The notes beneath the pieces are model-generated. The model saw only the letters and a program-made list of their open reading frames with translations. It searched no databases and had not been told where the DNA came from. A stretch of DNA of 64,000 nt from the NCBI GenBank assembly GCA_045107005.1, contig JBGCFP010000040.1, positions 1 to 64,000 of the forward strand, in the 5' to 3' direction. Numbering within the stretch: the stretch's first letter is position 1; each line of letters starts with the position of its first letter. This document shows positions 42,349 to 51,253 of the stretch, one piece after another. The translations under genes and the position numbers were made by a program. The DNA is from JBCCMA01 sp045107005 (GTDB lineage: Bacteria > Pseudomonadota > Gammaproteobacteria > Steroidobacterales > JBCCMA01).

Positions 42349-42759
42349 TTACCGTTCGAGCCAAAGCACCGCGTCGTAGCGCACTTCGACCTCTTCCATG
42401 GCTACGGCACTTTGCAGGGCGTTCAGCAACGGTCCGGACCAGCGCACCGGTCGTGCGTTCTTGAGCGCAAACCGATTGACGACGTCGCCGTCTGCGCCGT
42501 CGAGCAGCTCAATCGTTACCGGGGCCAGTGTTTGCTTGCCGAGTTTGGTGTCGCGATACCAGTCATAGAGCGTGCGGTCATCGCTCACCGCGCGCTGCAG
42601 CGTGACCGACATTCTCAGATCAGGATCCGCCTCACCGTCGAGCAGATCGTGCAAATGACTGACCGCGTGCAGCGCCACTGGTCGGTCGCCGATCTCGATA
42701 CGAAAATGCGCGATCTGCGACGGCCGTTCAACGGCCCCTCCCGGTTTCAAGTTTTTCAT
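42349..42759 (-). CDS. Phage-tail-tube-like protein (T4 gp19 family), orphan copy B
   Basis: 136 residues, divergent from copy A but sharing the fold signature: the N-terminal IAHFRIEIGDRPVALHAVSH, a middle LYDWYRDTKLGKQTLAPVTI resembling the FDWLET-VERRDLTI of copy A, and the terminal FALKNARPVRWSGPLLNALQ followed by VAMEEVEVRYDAVLW. The closing stretch matches the family pattern (residues after the tube core, often ending in E-L-x-H-E-G) in a degenerate form. It lies first in a two-gene unit with copy A. Two unequal tube proteins are common in extracellular contractile injection systems, where they form the tube and the tube initiator. Confidence 0.82.
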   Translation of the reverse strand: MKNLKPGGAVERPSQIAHFRIEIGDRPVALHAVSHLHDLLDGEADPDLRMSVTLQRAVSDDRTLYDWYRDTKLGKQTLAPVTIELLDGADGDVVNRFALKNARPVRWSGPLLNALQSAVAMEEVEVRYDAVLWLER

Positions 42760-42913
42760 GCTCTGGCGGATAGGCGTACCCAGTCAGAATGACAAGCCGA
42801 ATGCCGCTCAGTGTGGCGAGGATTGTGCAGCGCCGCCATCGCCCCAACGGGGGATACGGTCTTGCGCCAGGTTCTGCCGTACACTGCGCTGACATCCAAA
42901 AAGGAGATGCGCC

Positions 42914-43627
42914 ATGACAACACCTACCGCCCTGATTACCGGCGCCAGCCGCGGCATCGGCCGTGCTTGCGCGATCGGACTGGCCGCGCTGGGTTATCGC
43001 GTCGTCTTGACCGCCCGCTCCAAATCAGGACTCCAGGCAGTTGAAGATGAAATTGCACAGCTAGACGGCAGTGGCGAGACCTTGAGTTTCCCGCTCGATG
43101 TGACCGACGATTCCGCGCTGCTGGCCCTGATCGGCCTGCTCCACAAACAGGTCGGTCAGATCGACGTGCTGGTGAACAACGCGGGCATTGATGCCGACGG
43201 CACGCTGGACACCGAGCAGGCGGATTTCGACCGGCTGCTCAACACCAATCTGCGGGCGCCTTACGTGTTACTCAAACACGTTGTACCGATGATGGAAGGT
43301 GCCGCGAATCCGTACATTTTTAATGTCGCCTCGCGCGCGGGCAAAGTGGGTTTCGCCCACGCCGGGAGCTATGGCGCCAGCAAATTTGGCTTGGTTGGCC
43401 TCAACGAATCGCTGTATCGGGAATTCGCCTCATCGCCCATTCGCGTAACCGCCATTTGTCCCGGCTGGGTCAACACCGATATGGCGCAGTCGCCCAAATG
43501 CCCGCTCGAACCGGACGACATGATTCAGGTTGAAGACATTTTCGGCACGCTCGAGTGGTTGCTGTCGCTGTCACCGCAAACCTGCGTCAAAGAAGTGCAG
43601 ATTGAATGCAAAGGCAGCATCGCCTGA
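42914..43627 (+). CDS. 3-oxoacyl-ACP-reductase-like SDR
   Basis: 237 residues with AAGGAGATG spaced well before the ATG. TGASRGIGRACAIGLAALG at the N-terminus, VNNAGIDADG near 88, the catalytic serine in FNVASRAGKVGF, and YGASKFGLVGL with Tyr/Lys mark a classical SDR. The carboxyl end (GWVNTDMAQSPKCPLEPDDM) fits the FabG-like group, but a fatty-acid role is not certain. It is convergent with the acyl-CoA ligase gene, 14 bases apart. Confidence 0.9.
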   Translation: MTTPTALITGASRGIGRACAIGLAALGYRVVLTARSKSGLQAVEDEIAQLDGSGETLSFPLDVTDDSALLALIGLLHKQVGQIDVLVNNAGIDADGTLDTEQADFDRLLNTNLRAPYVLLKHVVPMMEGAANPYIFNVASRAGKVGFAHAGSYGASKFGLVGLNESLYREFASSPIRVTAICPGWVNTDMAQSPKCPLEPDDMIQVEDIFGTLEWLLSLSPQTCVKEVQIECKGSIA

Positions 43628-43641
43628 AGCGCCCGGGCCGA

Positions 43642-45270
43642 CTATTGATCGTCGGCGAATCGAAATTCGGCAAACTGATCGCGCAGATCACGCTTCTGAA
43701 TTTTCCCCGTCGCCGTATGCGGCAGTTCGTCAACAAACACCACGTCGTCGGGCATCCACCACTTGGCAATTTTGCCCTTTAAGAACCCGAGCACCGTGTC
43801 GCCCTCGACCGTGGAGCCCTCCTCGCGCACGAGAATCAGCAGCGGCCGCTCACTCCATTTCGTGTGCGGTCGACCGATCACGGCTGCTTCCGCAACGCCT
43901 TGACACCCAACGGCAACGTTTTCGATTTCGATGGATGAAATCCACTCGCCGCCCGACTTGATGACGTCTTTGGCCCGGTCGGTGATTTGCATGTAGCCCG
44001 ACGGGTCGATGGTGGCGACGTCGCCGGTGTCAAACCAGCCATCAGCCGTCAGCGCCGATTCGTCACTGCGGTAGTAGCCGCTGGATACTGCGGGTCCGCG
44101 CACCAGCAGATTACCAAACGTCTCGCCGTCGCGCGGCAAGTCCTTGCCCTCACCATCGACAATTTTCATCTCTACCAGATACGGGGTTCGACCCTGCTTT
44201 TCCTTGATCTTGAGCTGCTCGCTGCGATCGAGCTGACGGGTTGCGTGCTTGAGCGATCCGGTCGTGCCAACGGGCGACATCTCGGTCATGCCCCAACCGT
44301 GAATGACTTCCACGTCGAAATCGTTTTCAAAACGATCGATCATCATCGGCGGGCACGCGGCCCCACCAATGACAACGCGTTTTAGGAACGGTAGCTGGCT
44401 CGACGTCTTGTCGAGATACTGGAGCAACCCCAGCCAGACCGTGGGCACCGCAGCGCTGCACGACACCTGTTCGCCGTCGAGCAACTCGTAAATGCTCTGG
44501 CCGTCCATACCGGCGCCGGGCATGACCATTTTGGCGCCCACCATTGGCCCCGAAAAGGCCAGTGCCCACGCGTTGGCGTGAAACATTGGCACGATGGGGA
44601 GCACAGCGTCGGAGGAATCCAGGCCAAACACGTCGGGCAAGTTGACCATCATAGCGTGCAGCACATTCGAGCGATGCGAGTACATCACGCCTTTGGGATT
44701 GCCGGTCGTCCCCGACGTGTAACACAAACCAGCCGCGTCGTTCTCATCGACGCGCAGCCACGCGATGTCATCGTCGACGCCGTCAATCCAGTCCTCGTAA
44801 GCCACCGCGTTGGTCAGCGTCGTCGCCGGCAAATGCGCGCCGTCGGTCATGACAATCACACGTTCGAGGGTCGGCAAGTGCTCCGCCAGTTTTTCAATGA
44901 TCGGCAAGAACGTCAGATCGACAAAAACGATACGATCGGCGGCGTGATTGACGATGTAAATGAGTTGCTCGGCAAACAGCCGCGGGTTCAACGTGTGACA
45001 GATTGCGCCGATACCCATGATGCCGTACCACGCTTCCACGTGACGATCGGTGTTCCACGCCAGCGTCGCGATGCGATCGCCCTTGACGATGCCCTCACGT
45101 TGCAACGCTTTGGCGACGCGCAGTGCTCGCTGGCGCATTGCCCCGAGGGTTGTGCGCCGCAACGGACCTTCCACCGAGCGCGTAACCTGCTCGCGCTCGC
45201 CGTGATTGAGCGCAGCGTGATCGATTATGGTGTGAGCCAACAACGGGTAGTCTTGCATCAGGGCGCGCAT
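43642..45270 (-). CDS. Long/medium-chain fatty-acid--CoA ligase (AMP-forming)
   Basis: 542 residues, started at MRALMQDYPLLAHTIIDHA with CGGAG upstream; a longer frame reaching 45816 crosses the divergent start and is rejected. AMP-ligase motifs are LCYTSGTTGNPKGVMYSHRS, the HGWGMTEMSPVG acidic loop, GWFDTGDVATIDPSGYMQI and the lysine-bearing TATGKIQKRDLRDQF at the carboxyl end. It would activate a fatty acid as an acyl-CoA with ATP. It resembles the FadD/DmdB-like group. The exact chain length is unknown. Neighbouring FabG-like SDR and acyl-CoA genes fit fatty-acid metabolism. Confidence 0.92.
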   Translation of the reverse strand: MRALMQDYPLLAHTIIDHAALNHGEREQVTRSVEGPLRRTTLGAMRQRALRVAKALQREGIVKGDRIATLAWNTDRHVEAWYGIMGIGAICHTLNPRLFAEQLIYIVNHAADRIVFVDLTFLPIIEKLAEHLPTLERVIVMTDGAHLPATTLTNAVAYEDWIDGVDDDIAWLRVDENDAAGLCYTSGTTGNPKGVMYSHRSNVLHAMMVNLPDVFGLDSSDAVLPIVPMFHANAWALAFSGPMVGAKMVMPGAGMDGQSIYELLDGEQVSCSAAVPTVWLGLLQYLDKTSSQLPFLKRVVIGGAACPPMMIDRFENDFDVEVIHGWGMTEMSPVGTTGSLKHATRQLDRSEQLKIKEKQGRTPYLVEMKIVDGEGKDLPRDGETFGNLLVRGPAVSSGYYRSDESALTADGWFDTGDVATIDPSGYMQITDRAKDVIKSGGEWISSIEIENVAVGCQGVAEAAVIGRPHTKWSERPLLILVREEGSTVEGDTVLGFLKGKIAKWWMPDDVVFVDELPHTATGKIQKRDLRDQFAEFRFADDQ

Positions 45271-45411
45271 GCGTATCTCCGGTTTTGTTCGTCGGTGCAG
45301 TTTCACACGACGAGGTGCGCGCCGCCAAGTGCCAACGAGCGAACGCGGCCAATGACCCGATTGCTGTATGGTTTGATCTTCGAATGACACTCGCCGACAG
45401 GAGTCCGTGCC

Positions 45412-46299
45412 GTGAACCATTATCAGACGATCGCCCTCACTTTTATTGCCATGGCGATGCCCCTGGCCAGCGCCGATCAGGAAATGCTGCAAAACGACGG
45501 TTTTTTCAGCGGCGCAGCCGCCACGTTTCAGGGCGGGTTTATCAGCGGCGAAGTTGCCGCGGTGCGTTTCGTGCCACAGATTCCGTGCCCGTGCGTCGTG
45601 CAGGACGTCACCGTGCTCTTCGGCGGCACGCCCGGGACAGAAGTGATGGGCGTCAGCGTGTGGGAAGACGCGGCGAACGCGGACATACCGGGCAATCTGC
45701 TGTTCACCGGCGACGTCACACTGCAAGGCTCGAACGTCAATCTGCAGGTCATCGATCTCACGCTGACACCGATCATCGTCAACGGTCCGTTTCGAGTTGG
45801 CCTTGAGTTCAATCACGACGGACTGCCCAGCGTCGCTACCGACAACGACGGTACTATTCTGGCCGACCAGAACTTCATCCTGGCCGATCTTGGCGGCGTG
45901 TCGTTTTGGTTTCGCTCCGCCACGCTCGGGGTGAGCGGCGACTTCATTATTCGCAGCACCGTCGATAACCTGACTGCCGCAGACACCGACGGCGACGGTA
46001 TCGCCGATGAGGCGGATAACTGCGTCGACGTCGCGAATCCTGCGCAGCTGGACACCAACAATGATGGTTACGGCAATCAGTGCGACGCAGACCTGAACGA
46101 TGACTGCGTCGTCAATGCTGCCGACCTGGGGCTGCTGCGCGCGGGATTCTTCTTGACGGCCGACGACCCGGGCTGGAACCCCGACGCTGACTTGAATGGC
46201 GACCTGGTGATCAACGTCGTGGATCTGGGCGGTTTGCGCGCGGCGTTTTTCGGCGCACCCGGACCGAGCGGTACGACCGACGTGTGCAACGTCAGGTGA
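45412..46299 (+). CDS. Secreted protein with thrombospondin type-3 and dockerin-like repeats
   Basis: 295 residues, GTG start, with a Sec signal (MNHYQTIALTFIAMAMPLAS, cut near ADQ). The first 180 residues are a beta-rich domain I cannot name. DTDGDGIADEADNCVDVANP near 185-205 is a thrombospondin type-3 calcium repeat, and it is followed by two EF-hand-like repeats, DLNDDCVVNAADLGLLRAGF and DLNGDLVINVVDLGGLRAAF, spaced like a type I dockerin. Dockerins bind cohesins in clostridial cellulosomes, but dockerin-like tails also occur outside them. No cohesin is seen here. It overlaps the next gene by four bases (GTGA at 46296). Confidence 0.82.
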   Translation: MNHYQTIALTFIAMAMPLASADQEMLQNDGFFSGAAATFQGGFISGEVAAVRFVPQIPCPCVVQDVTVLFGGTPGTEVMGVSVWEDAANADIPGNLLFTGDVTLQGSNVNLQVIDLTLTPIIVNGPFRVGLEFNHDGLPSVATDNDGTILADQNFILADLGGVSFWFRSATLGVSGDFIIRSTVDNLTAADTDGDGIADEADNCVDVANPAQLDTNNDGYGNQCDADLNDDCVVNAADLGLLRAGFFLTADDPGWNPDADLNGDLVINVVDLGGLRAAFFGAPGPSGTTDVCNVR

Positions 46300-47930
46300 C
46301 GACCTCCAAAGAGCAGCGCAAGCTCGCGGCGCAGCTGCGCATCGGCACTCGCTATCGGCCCAAACGCCTGGCCGGGAGTTACGACGCCGTGGTGATCGGT
46401 TCGGGCATGGGGGGATTAACCACCGCCGCCCTGCTCAGCGATCTCGGTCAACGCGTGTGCGTGCTCGAGCAGCACTACACGGCCGGTGGCTATACCCATT
46501 CCTATGAGCGCGAAGGTTACGAGTGGGATGTTGGCGTGCACTACATTGGCGACGTGGGCAGTCAGACCCGCACGAAACGCATGTTCGATCATCTATCCGA
46601 TCATCAGCTTACGTGGGCGCCCATGGCCGACGAATACGATCGCTTCTACGTGGGCGATAAAGTGTTCAATGCCATGGCTGGCAAAGACGAGTTTCGCGCT
46701 AACCTGTTGCGCCAGTTCCCGGAGGAAGGCGCGGCCATCGACGCGTATTTGGGGCTGCTCAAGCAAGCCAGCGGCGCGACCTATTCCGCTACGATGGCGC
46801 GCCTGCTAAAACCGTGGCAGCGAGCCGCGGCGGCGCCGGTATTGAAGTGGCGCACGCCCAAACTGCTTTATCGCACGACCTGGGACGTGCTCAGCGAACT
46901 GACCGACAATCGCGATCTGATTGCAACCCTATGCGGCCAATGGGGCGACATGGGTCTGCCGCCCAAGCAGTCCGCGTTCATGATTCACGCCATGATTGCG
47001 CGTCATTACATGTTCGGCGGGTTCTACCCGGTCGGCGGCAGTTGGCAAATAGCCAAATCCATCCTGCCGAAAATTCAGTCCGCAGGTGGGGACGTGTTTA
47101 CGTATGCCCGCGTCAAACAAATAGCGATCGAAGGCGGCAAAGTCAGCGGTGTGATCATGGACGACGATCACCACATCGCCTGCGAGCAGGTGGTGTCAGC
47201 GGCCGGTGTTGCGAACACGTTTGAACATCTGCTGCCCGACAGCGCCGTGGCAAAGAGCGGTTACACGCAGAAAAAACCCAGTGTTCGTCCGAGCTTTGCG
47301 CATCTCGGTCTTTATATCGGCATCCAGAAGAGCGCCGCGGAACTCGGCTTGCCCAAAACCAATTTCTGGATCTATCCGCACAACGATTACGACCGAGCGG
47401 TGGCCGATTTCGTCGCCGACAAAGACGCACCGTTCCCGGTTGTCTACATTTCGTTTCCGTCAGCCAAAGACCCGGCTTACGAGAAACGACACCCCGGCAC
47501 CGCGACCATTGAGGTGGTGGCTCCGGCGCCGTACGAATGGTTCAGCGCGTGGGAAGACTCCACCTGGGGCAAGCGCGGCGACGACTACGAAGCTTTCAAG
47601 GCGCAGCTGGGAGAACGCCTGATGCGCTACGTCTATGACAAACTGCCGCAGCTTGGCGGCAGCGTTGACTACTACGAGGTGTCCACGCCGCTGTCGACCA
47701 ACTGGTTCGCCGGCTACCGCCAGGGCGAACTGTACGGTCTGGATCACACGCCAGAGCGGCTGCAGCAGGACTGGCTCGGGCCACGCACGCGCATTCCCGG
47801 CCTGTGGCTAAGCGGTCAGGACACGCTGACTTGCGGCGTTACCGGCGCCATGATGGCCGGCATGCTGACCGCAACCGCGATGAGCGGCGTGGGGAAGATG
47901 ACGCCGTTGCTAAAGCAAATCTGGGGCTAG
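46296..47930 (+). CDS. Retinol-saturase / carotenoid-isomerase-like FAD oxidoreductase
   Basis: 544 residues. The start is given as GTG 46296, overlapping the previous stop as GTGA; another GTG at 46284 is possible. The FAD loop YDAVVIGSGMGGLTTAALLS, LEQHYTAGGYTHSYEREGYE and DVGVHYIGDVG match the retinol-saturase and CrtI-like group. The C-terminal LWLSGQDTLTCGVTGAMMAG binds FAD and is family-typical. It probably reduces or isomerises double bonds of an isoprenoid or other lipid. Its translational overlap with a secreted dockerin-like protein is unexplained. Its stop shares the palindrome CTAG with the convergent hypothetical gene. Confidence 0.88.
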   Translation: MTTSKEQRKLAAQLRIGTRYRPKRLAGSYDAVVIGSGMGGLTTAALLSDLGQRVCVLEQHYTAGGYTHSYEREGYEWDVGVHYIGDVGSQTRTKRMFDHLSDHQLTWAPMADEYDRFYVGDKVFNAMAGKDEFRANLLRQFPEEGAAIDAYLGLLKQASGATYSATMARLLKPWQRAAAAPVLKWRTPKLLYRTTWDVLSELTDNRDLIATLCGQWGDMGLPPKQSAFMIHAMIARHYMFGGFYPVGGSWQIAKSILPKIQSAGGDVFTYARVKQIAIEGGKVSGVIMDDDHHIACEQVVSAAGVANTFEHLLPDSAVAKSGYTQKKPSVRPSFAHLGLYIGIQKSAAELGLPKTNFWIYPHNDYDRAVADFVADKDAPFPVVYISFPSAKDPAYEKRHPGTATIEVVAPAPYEWFSAWEDSTWGKRGDDYEAFKAQLGERLMRYVYDKLPQLGGSVDYYEVSTPLSTNWFAGYRQGELYGLDHTPERLQQDWLGPRTRIPGLWLSGQDTLTCGVTGAMMAGMLTATAMSGVGKMTPLLKQIWG

Positions 47931-48442
47931 TTTTTAGAGTCGAGCAGCCGGCGGCGCGCCGCCTTTAGCAGGGCGGTCGAATAAACCTTGTGGACGGGCA
48001 TCGCCGCGCGCACGGCCCAACCCAGTTTGCCCTCATCTTTGTTTCCGGGTACCACAGCAGAACCAAACAACAGGCGGGTCTGACCCGATGGCGTTATGGG
48101 TTCGACCATGAACCACGAGCGCGTCTTCGCGTGCATGTCGCACATCAGAAGTTGACGCTCAGCGCGTTGCTCGACGGTCCACGCCGCAAACGCATCGATG
48201 GCGCCGCTGGCGACATCCCGCGCGTTCTGATCCGTTGACGGCCGGTCAACGACAAGCTTCAGTAACCAGCGCTCCAGCCCGAACAAGCGCGTAGTGTAAA
48301 ACGCGTGGACAAAATCGGCGAGACTGACTCGTTGATCAACGACGGTCGCGTAGCAATCCGTGTAACCGCCCGCTCGCTGGTCGCGATGGTACTGACGCAA
48401 TAACGCCTCGTCAGGCAGTTCGAGACGCGCAATTTCGGTCAT
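47927..48442 (-). CDS. Hypothetical protein
   Basis: 171 residues. No signal peptide or clear TM helix. Distinctive stretches are YTDCYATVVDQRVSLADFVH, AFYTTRLFGLERWLLKLVVD and SWFMVEPITPSGQTRLLFGS. I do not recognise a characterised family and propose no function. Its 3' end overlaps the oxidoreductase gene by four bases in CTAG. It starts two bases before the metY stop on the same strand, so it could be the distal gene of the metA-metY unit. Confidence 0.75.
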   Translation of the reverse strand: MTEIARLELPDEALLRQYHRDQRAGGYTDCYATVVDQRVSLADFVHAFYTTRLFGLERWLLKLVVDRPSTDQNARDVASGAIDAFAAWTVEQRAERQLLMCDMHAKTRSWFMVEPITPSGQTRLLFGSAVVPGNKDEGKLGWAVRAAMPVHKVYSTALLKAARRRLLDSKN

Positions 48443-48444
48443 GC

Positions 48445-49719
48445 TTAGCCCGACGCGTCGAGCGCTTGATCAAGATCCGCCAGAATGTCGTCGATGTGCT
48501 CAATGCCTATACACAGACGAATCATGTCGGGTGTCACGCCAGCCGACGCCATCTCGTCCTCGGACAGCTGTCGATGCGTAGTCGATGCCGGGTGCGCCGC
48601 CAGTGATTTTACGTCGCCAATGTTAACCAGCCGCAGGAACATTTCCAGTGCGTCGTAAAACTTCACACCCGCGTCGAACCCGCCCTTGATGCCAAAGTTC
48701 AGCAAGGCAGACGGCCTGCCGTTGGTGTATTTCTTCGCCAGGTCAAAGTACGGCGAATTTTCAAGGCCCGCGTAGTTGACCCACGCGACGCGCGGATGGC
48801 TCGCCAGATGTTTTGCCACGGCGATGGCGTTATCGCAGTGGCGCTCCATCCGCAGCGGCAGCGTCTGCATGCCTTGCAGGATGTTGAACGCGTTCATAGG
48901 ACTCAACGCCGAGCCGGTGTTGCGTAACGCCACCGTGCGCACGCGACCGATGTAAGCGGCCGGGCCGAGCGCTTCGGTGTAAACCACACCGTGATACGAC
49001 GCTTCGGGTGTCGTGAGCATGTGGAACCGCTCCGCATGATCCGTCCATGGAAACTGCCCGCCGTCGACAATCATGCCGCCCAGTGTGTTGCCGTGACCGG
49101 CCATGTATTTGGTCAGTGAATTGACCACCACGTCGGCGCCCCACGCAATGGGTTTGATCAACGCGGGCGTCGCGACTGTGTTATCGACGATAAGCGGGAC
49201 GCCGTGCGCGTGCGCCATGTCGGCCAGCGCTGCAATATCCACAACATTGCCAGCGGGGTTGCCGATGCTCTCGCAAAAGACCGCCGTCGTTTTGTCGTCA
49301 ATCAGAGGCGCCATCGCGTCGACGGTGTCGTCGGCCGCAAATCGACAGTCAATACCAAGCTTGGGCAACATGTGCTTGAACAACGTGTAGGTACCGCCGT
49401 AAACCGTGGGCACAGTCACGATGTTGTTGCCCTGTTCGGCAATGTTCTGCACCGCGTAAGTGACCGCTGCGCTGCCCGCCGACAGGCCGAGACCGGCGAC
49501 ACCGCCGTCCAGTTGCGCACAGCGTTGCTCGAGCACGTCGACGGTTGGGTTCATGATGCGCGAATAGATGTTCCCCGGCACCGCGAGATTAAACAAATCG
49601 GCACCGTGCTGCGCGTCGTCGAATTCGTAAGCCACGGTTTGATAAATGGGGACGGCCGTCGCCTTGGTCTCAGGGTCGGCTTTGAAGCCCGCGTGAATTG
49701 CAAGCGTCTGGTCTTTCAT
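48445..49719 (-). CDS. metY: O-acetylhomoserine sulfhydrylase / aminocarboxypropyltransferase
   Basis: Makes homocysteine from O-acetylhomoserine and sulfide using PLP. 424 residues, started at MKDQTLAIHAGFKADPETKA. The Cys/Met-metabolism PLP family is shown by VPIYQTVAYEFDDAQHGADL, YSRIMNPTVDVLEQRCAQL, SAGSAAVTYAVQNIAE and VVNSLTKYMAGHGNTLGG with the lysine for PLP. The length (over 420) and long N-terminal block fit MetY rather than MetB/MetC. It overlaps metA by four bases (ATGA at 49716-49719), so the two are translationally coupled. Confidence 0.94.
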   Translation of the reverse strand: MKDQTLAIHAGFKADPETKATAVPIYQTVAYEFDDAQHGADLFNLAVPGNIYSRIMNPTVDVLEQRCAQLDGGVAGLGLSAGSAAVTYAVQNIAEQGNNIVTVPTVYGGTYTLFKHMLPKLGIDCRFAADDTVDAMAPLIDDKTTAVFCESIGNPAGNVVDIAALADMAHAHGVPLIVDNTVATPALIKPIAWGADVVVNSLTKYMAGHGNTLGGMIVDGGQFPWTDHAERFHMLTTPEASYHGVVYTEALGPAAYIGRVRTVALRNTGSALSPMNAFNILQGMQTLPLRMERHCDNAIAVAKHLASHPRVAWVNYAGLENSPYFDLAKKYTNGRPSALLNFGIKGGFDAGVKFYDALEMFLRLVNIGDVKSLAAHPASTTHRQLSEDEMASAGVTPDMIRLCIGIEHIDDILADLDQALDASG

Positions 49720-50795
49720 GCTGTGGTCCTCGAAGTGGTCTGACGGCAACCCAGTGGATCATCGGGATCCACGCCGTCCATAAAAAGGCGATTTCGATCA
49801 AGGCTGGTTAACTGATAGACGCATCCCAGCCAATTGTTGAAGATCGCTTTGGCCGTGTCGCCCCAGGTGTTATCCAGCTGGTTCTCAATGCTCTGTTCCA
49901 GCGCCCGATCAGGCGGCGCGCCGCTGTCGATATGCCGCACCAACCGCTCCAGGTCGGCGTGCACACCGGCAGCAAAATAGTGTTCAGGGTGCGGCGGTCG
50001 GTCAGCGCGCTCACCTTGGGCGTAACGTACCGCCTCGCGCTTGTATTCCTTGAACAAGCTATTGGCATCGTATTCCGGATGGCCCTGAAAATATACAACC
50101 CGAAACTGATCCGGGCTAACCGCCAAATGAACGCCGCCTTCGTCACTGCTCGCCAGCACCGTCAGTCCCGCATCCTCTATCTGGCGCGCGGAAATGTCGT
50201 TGAAACGCGAATGCGGTGCATCAAAGCGCGTATTGATATCGCGCAACAACGGATGTCTGGCTGACCGAATGCGATGGCGATAAACCCCCCAGCGCTTTGC
50301 CGGAAGGGGTTGGCGTGCGATTGCATGATTGCGCTGTAACAGTGCATGGGTCGCCAGACAGGAGCACAGGATCGACGCGACATGCTGCTCAGCCCAGTCG
50401 ACCACGTCCATCAGTGGCGTCCAAAAGGCCTCTTGCGGAAGAGCTGGATTGGCGACGTTCGCGCCAGTAATCACGAGCGCATCGAGCCCGTGTTCCTGCA
50501 GCTCCTCAAAACGATGATAGTGCTCATCAATGTAGCTCTGCGCGCTCGCGCCGCGCTGCAACTCGGGCAGAGAAAACGGATAGACGAAAAACTGTGCGAT
50601 GCGATTGCACGATCCAACCAGCCGGATGAATTGACGCTCCGTCGCTTGCAGCGCCGAATCGGGCATCATGTTCAAAAAACCGATGTGCAACTCGCGGATA
50701 TCCTGACCGCGCGCCCGCTCGAGCGACAATAACTCGTGGCCCTGCTGACGCAGCGTCGAGAATGTGGGTAAATTAGAGTGAGCAACTAATGGCAT
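49716..50795 (-). CDS. metA: Homoserine O-acyltransferase, MetA family
   Basis: 359 residues, started at MPLVAHSNLPTFSTLRQQGH. The family signatures IGFLNMMPDSALQATERQF, DALVITGANVANP and the nucleophile CSCLATHALLQ (Cys) are visible, with SSDEGGVHLAVSPDQFRVVY and QGHPEYDANSLFKEYKREAV holding the remaining catalytic residues. MetA proteins use succinyl- or acetyl-CoA; the residue matching E. coli Glu111, which I place in NPALPQEAF, is Ala or another small residue by my alignment, so acetyl transfer is more plausible. That agrees with the adjacent acetylhomoserine-using metY, but it is inference. It opens the metA-metY unit. Confidence 0.9.
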   Translation of the reverse strand: MPLVAHSNLPTFSTLRQQGHELLSLERARGQDIRELHIGFLNMMPDSALQATERQFIRLVGSCNRIAQFFVYPFSLPELQRGASAQSYIDEHYHRFEELQEHGLDALVITGANVANPALPQEAFWTPLMDVVDWAEQHVASILCSCLATHALLQRNHAIARQPLPAKRWGVYRHRIRSARHPLLRDINTRFDAPHSRFNDISARQIEDAGLTVLASSDEGGVHLAVSPDQFRVVYFQGHPEYDANSLFKEYKREAVRYAQGERADRPPHPEHYFAAGVHADLERLVRHIDSGAPPDRALEQSIENQLDNTWGDTAKAIFNNWLGCVYQLTSLDRNRLFMDGVDPDDPLGCRQTTSRTTA

Positions 50796-50881
50796 GGTAG
50801 AGAGTGTACAGCGACTGGCCTGCAATAAACGTCAATCTCACGAATAGTACAAACCAGGCAACGACAACAGTAGGGAAAACG

Positions 50882-51253
50882 ATGAATCCATCAGTTAATG
50901 TTTTTGGTGAAACGCTCGGCGTTTGCGGCACCGACCCGGTGACCGGCTATTTTCGCGACGGCTGCTGCAACACATCCGGGCGCGATTCGGGTTCACACAC
51001 GGTGTGCGTTGAGCTAACGACCGAGTTCCTGGAATTTTCGCGCGACCGGGGGAACGACTTGATGACGCCGCGACCGGAATTTGGTTTTCCCGGGTTACGT
51101 GCCGGACAGCGCTGGTGCCTGTGCGCGTCGCGTTGGCTGGAGAGTTACGAGGCGGGTAGCGCACCGCGCGTGGTGCTGCAGTCTACGCACCAGCGCGCGC
51201 TCGAAATCGTCCCGCTGGACGTGCTGACTCCGTTTGCCCTGGATGTGAACTAG
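50882..51253 (+). CDS. DUF2237 family protein
   Basis: 123 residues, started at MNPSVNVFGETLGVCGTDPV with a purine-rich AGTAGGGAAAA ahead of it. The family is recognised by TGYFRDGCCNTSGRDSGSHT, CVELTTEFLEFSRDRGNDL and RWCLCASRWLESYEAG. Several conserved cysteines suggest a role in redox or metal binding, but no function is established for the family as far as I know. It is immediately followed by an SDR gene with no gap, on the same strand. Confidence 0.87.
   Translation: MNPSVNVFGETLGVCGTDPVTGYFRDGCCNTSGRDSGSHTVCVELTTEFLEFSRDRGNDLMTPRPEFGFPGLRAGQRWCLCASRWLESYEAGSAPRVVLQSTHQRALEIVPLDVLTPFALDVN

Noticed and set aside
42349..42759. Reading the two tail-tube-like genes as part of a prophage.
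   Set aside because: No integrase, capsid, terminase, lysis or further tail gene lies within the window, and both sides carry metabolic genes.
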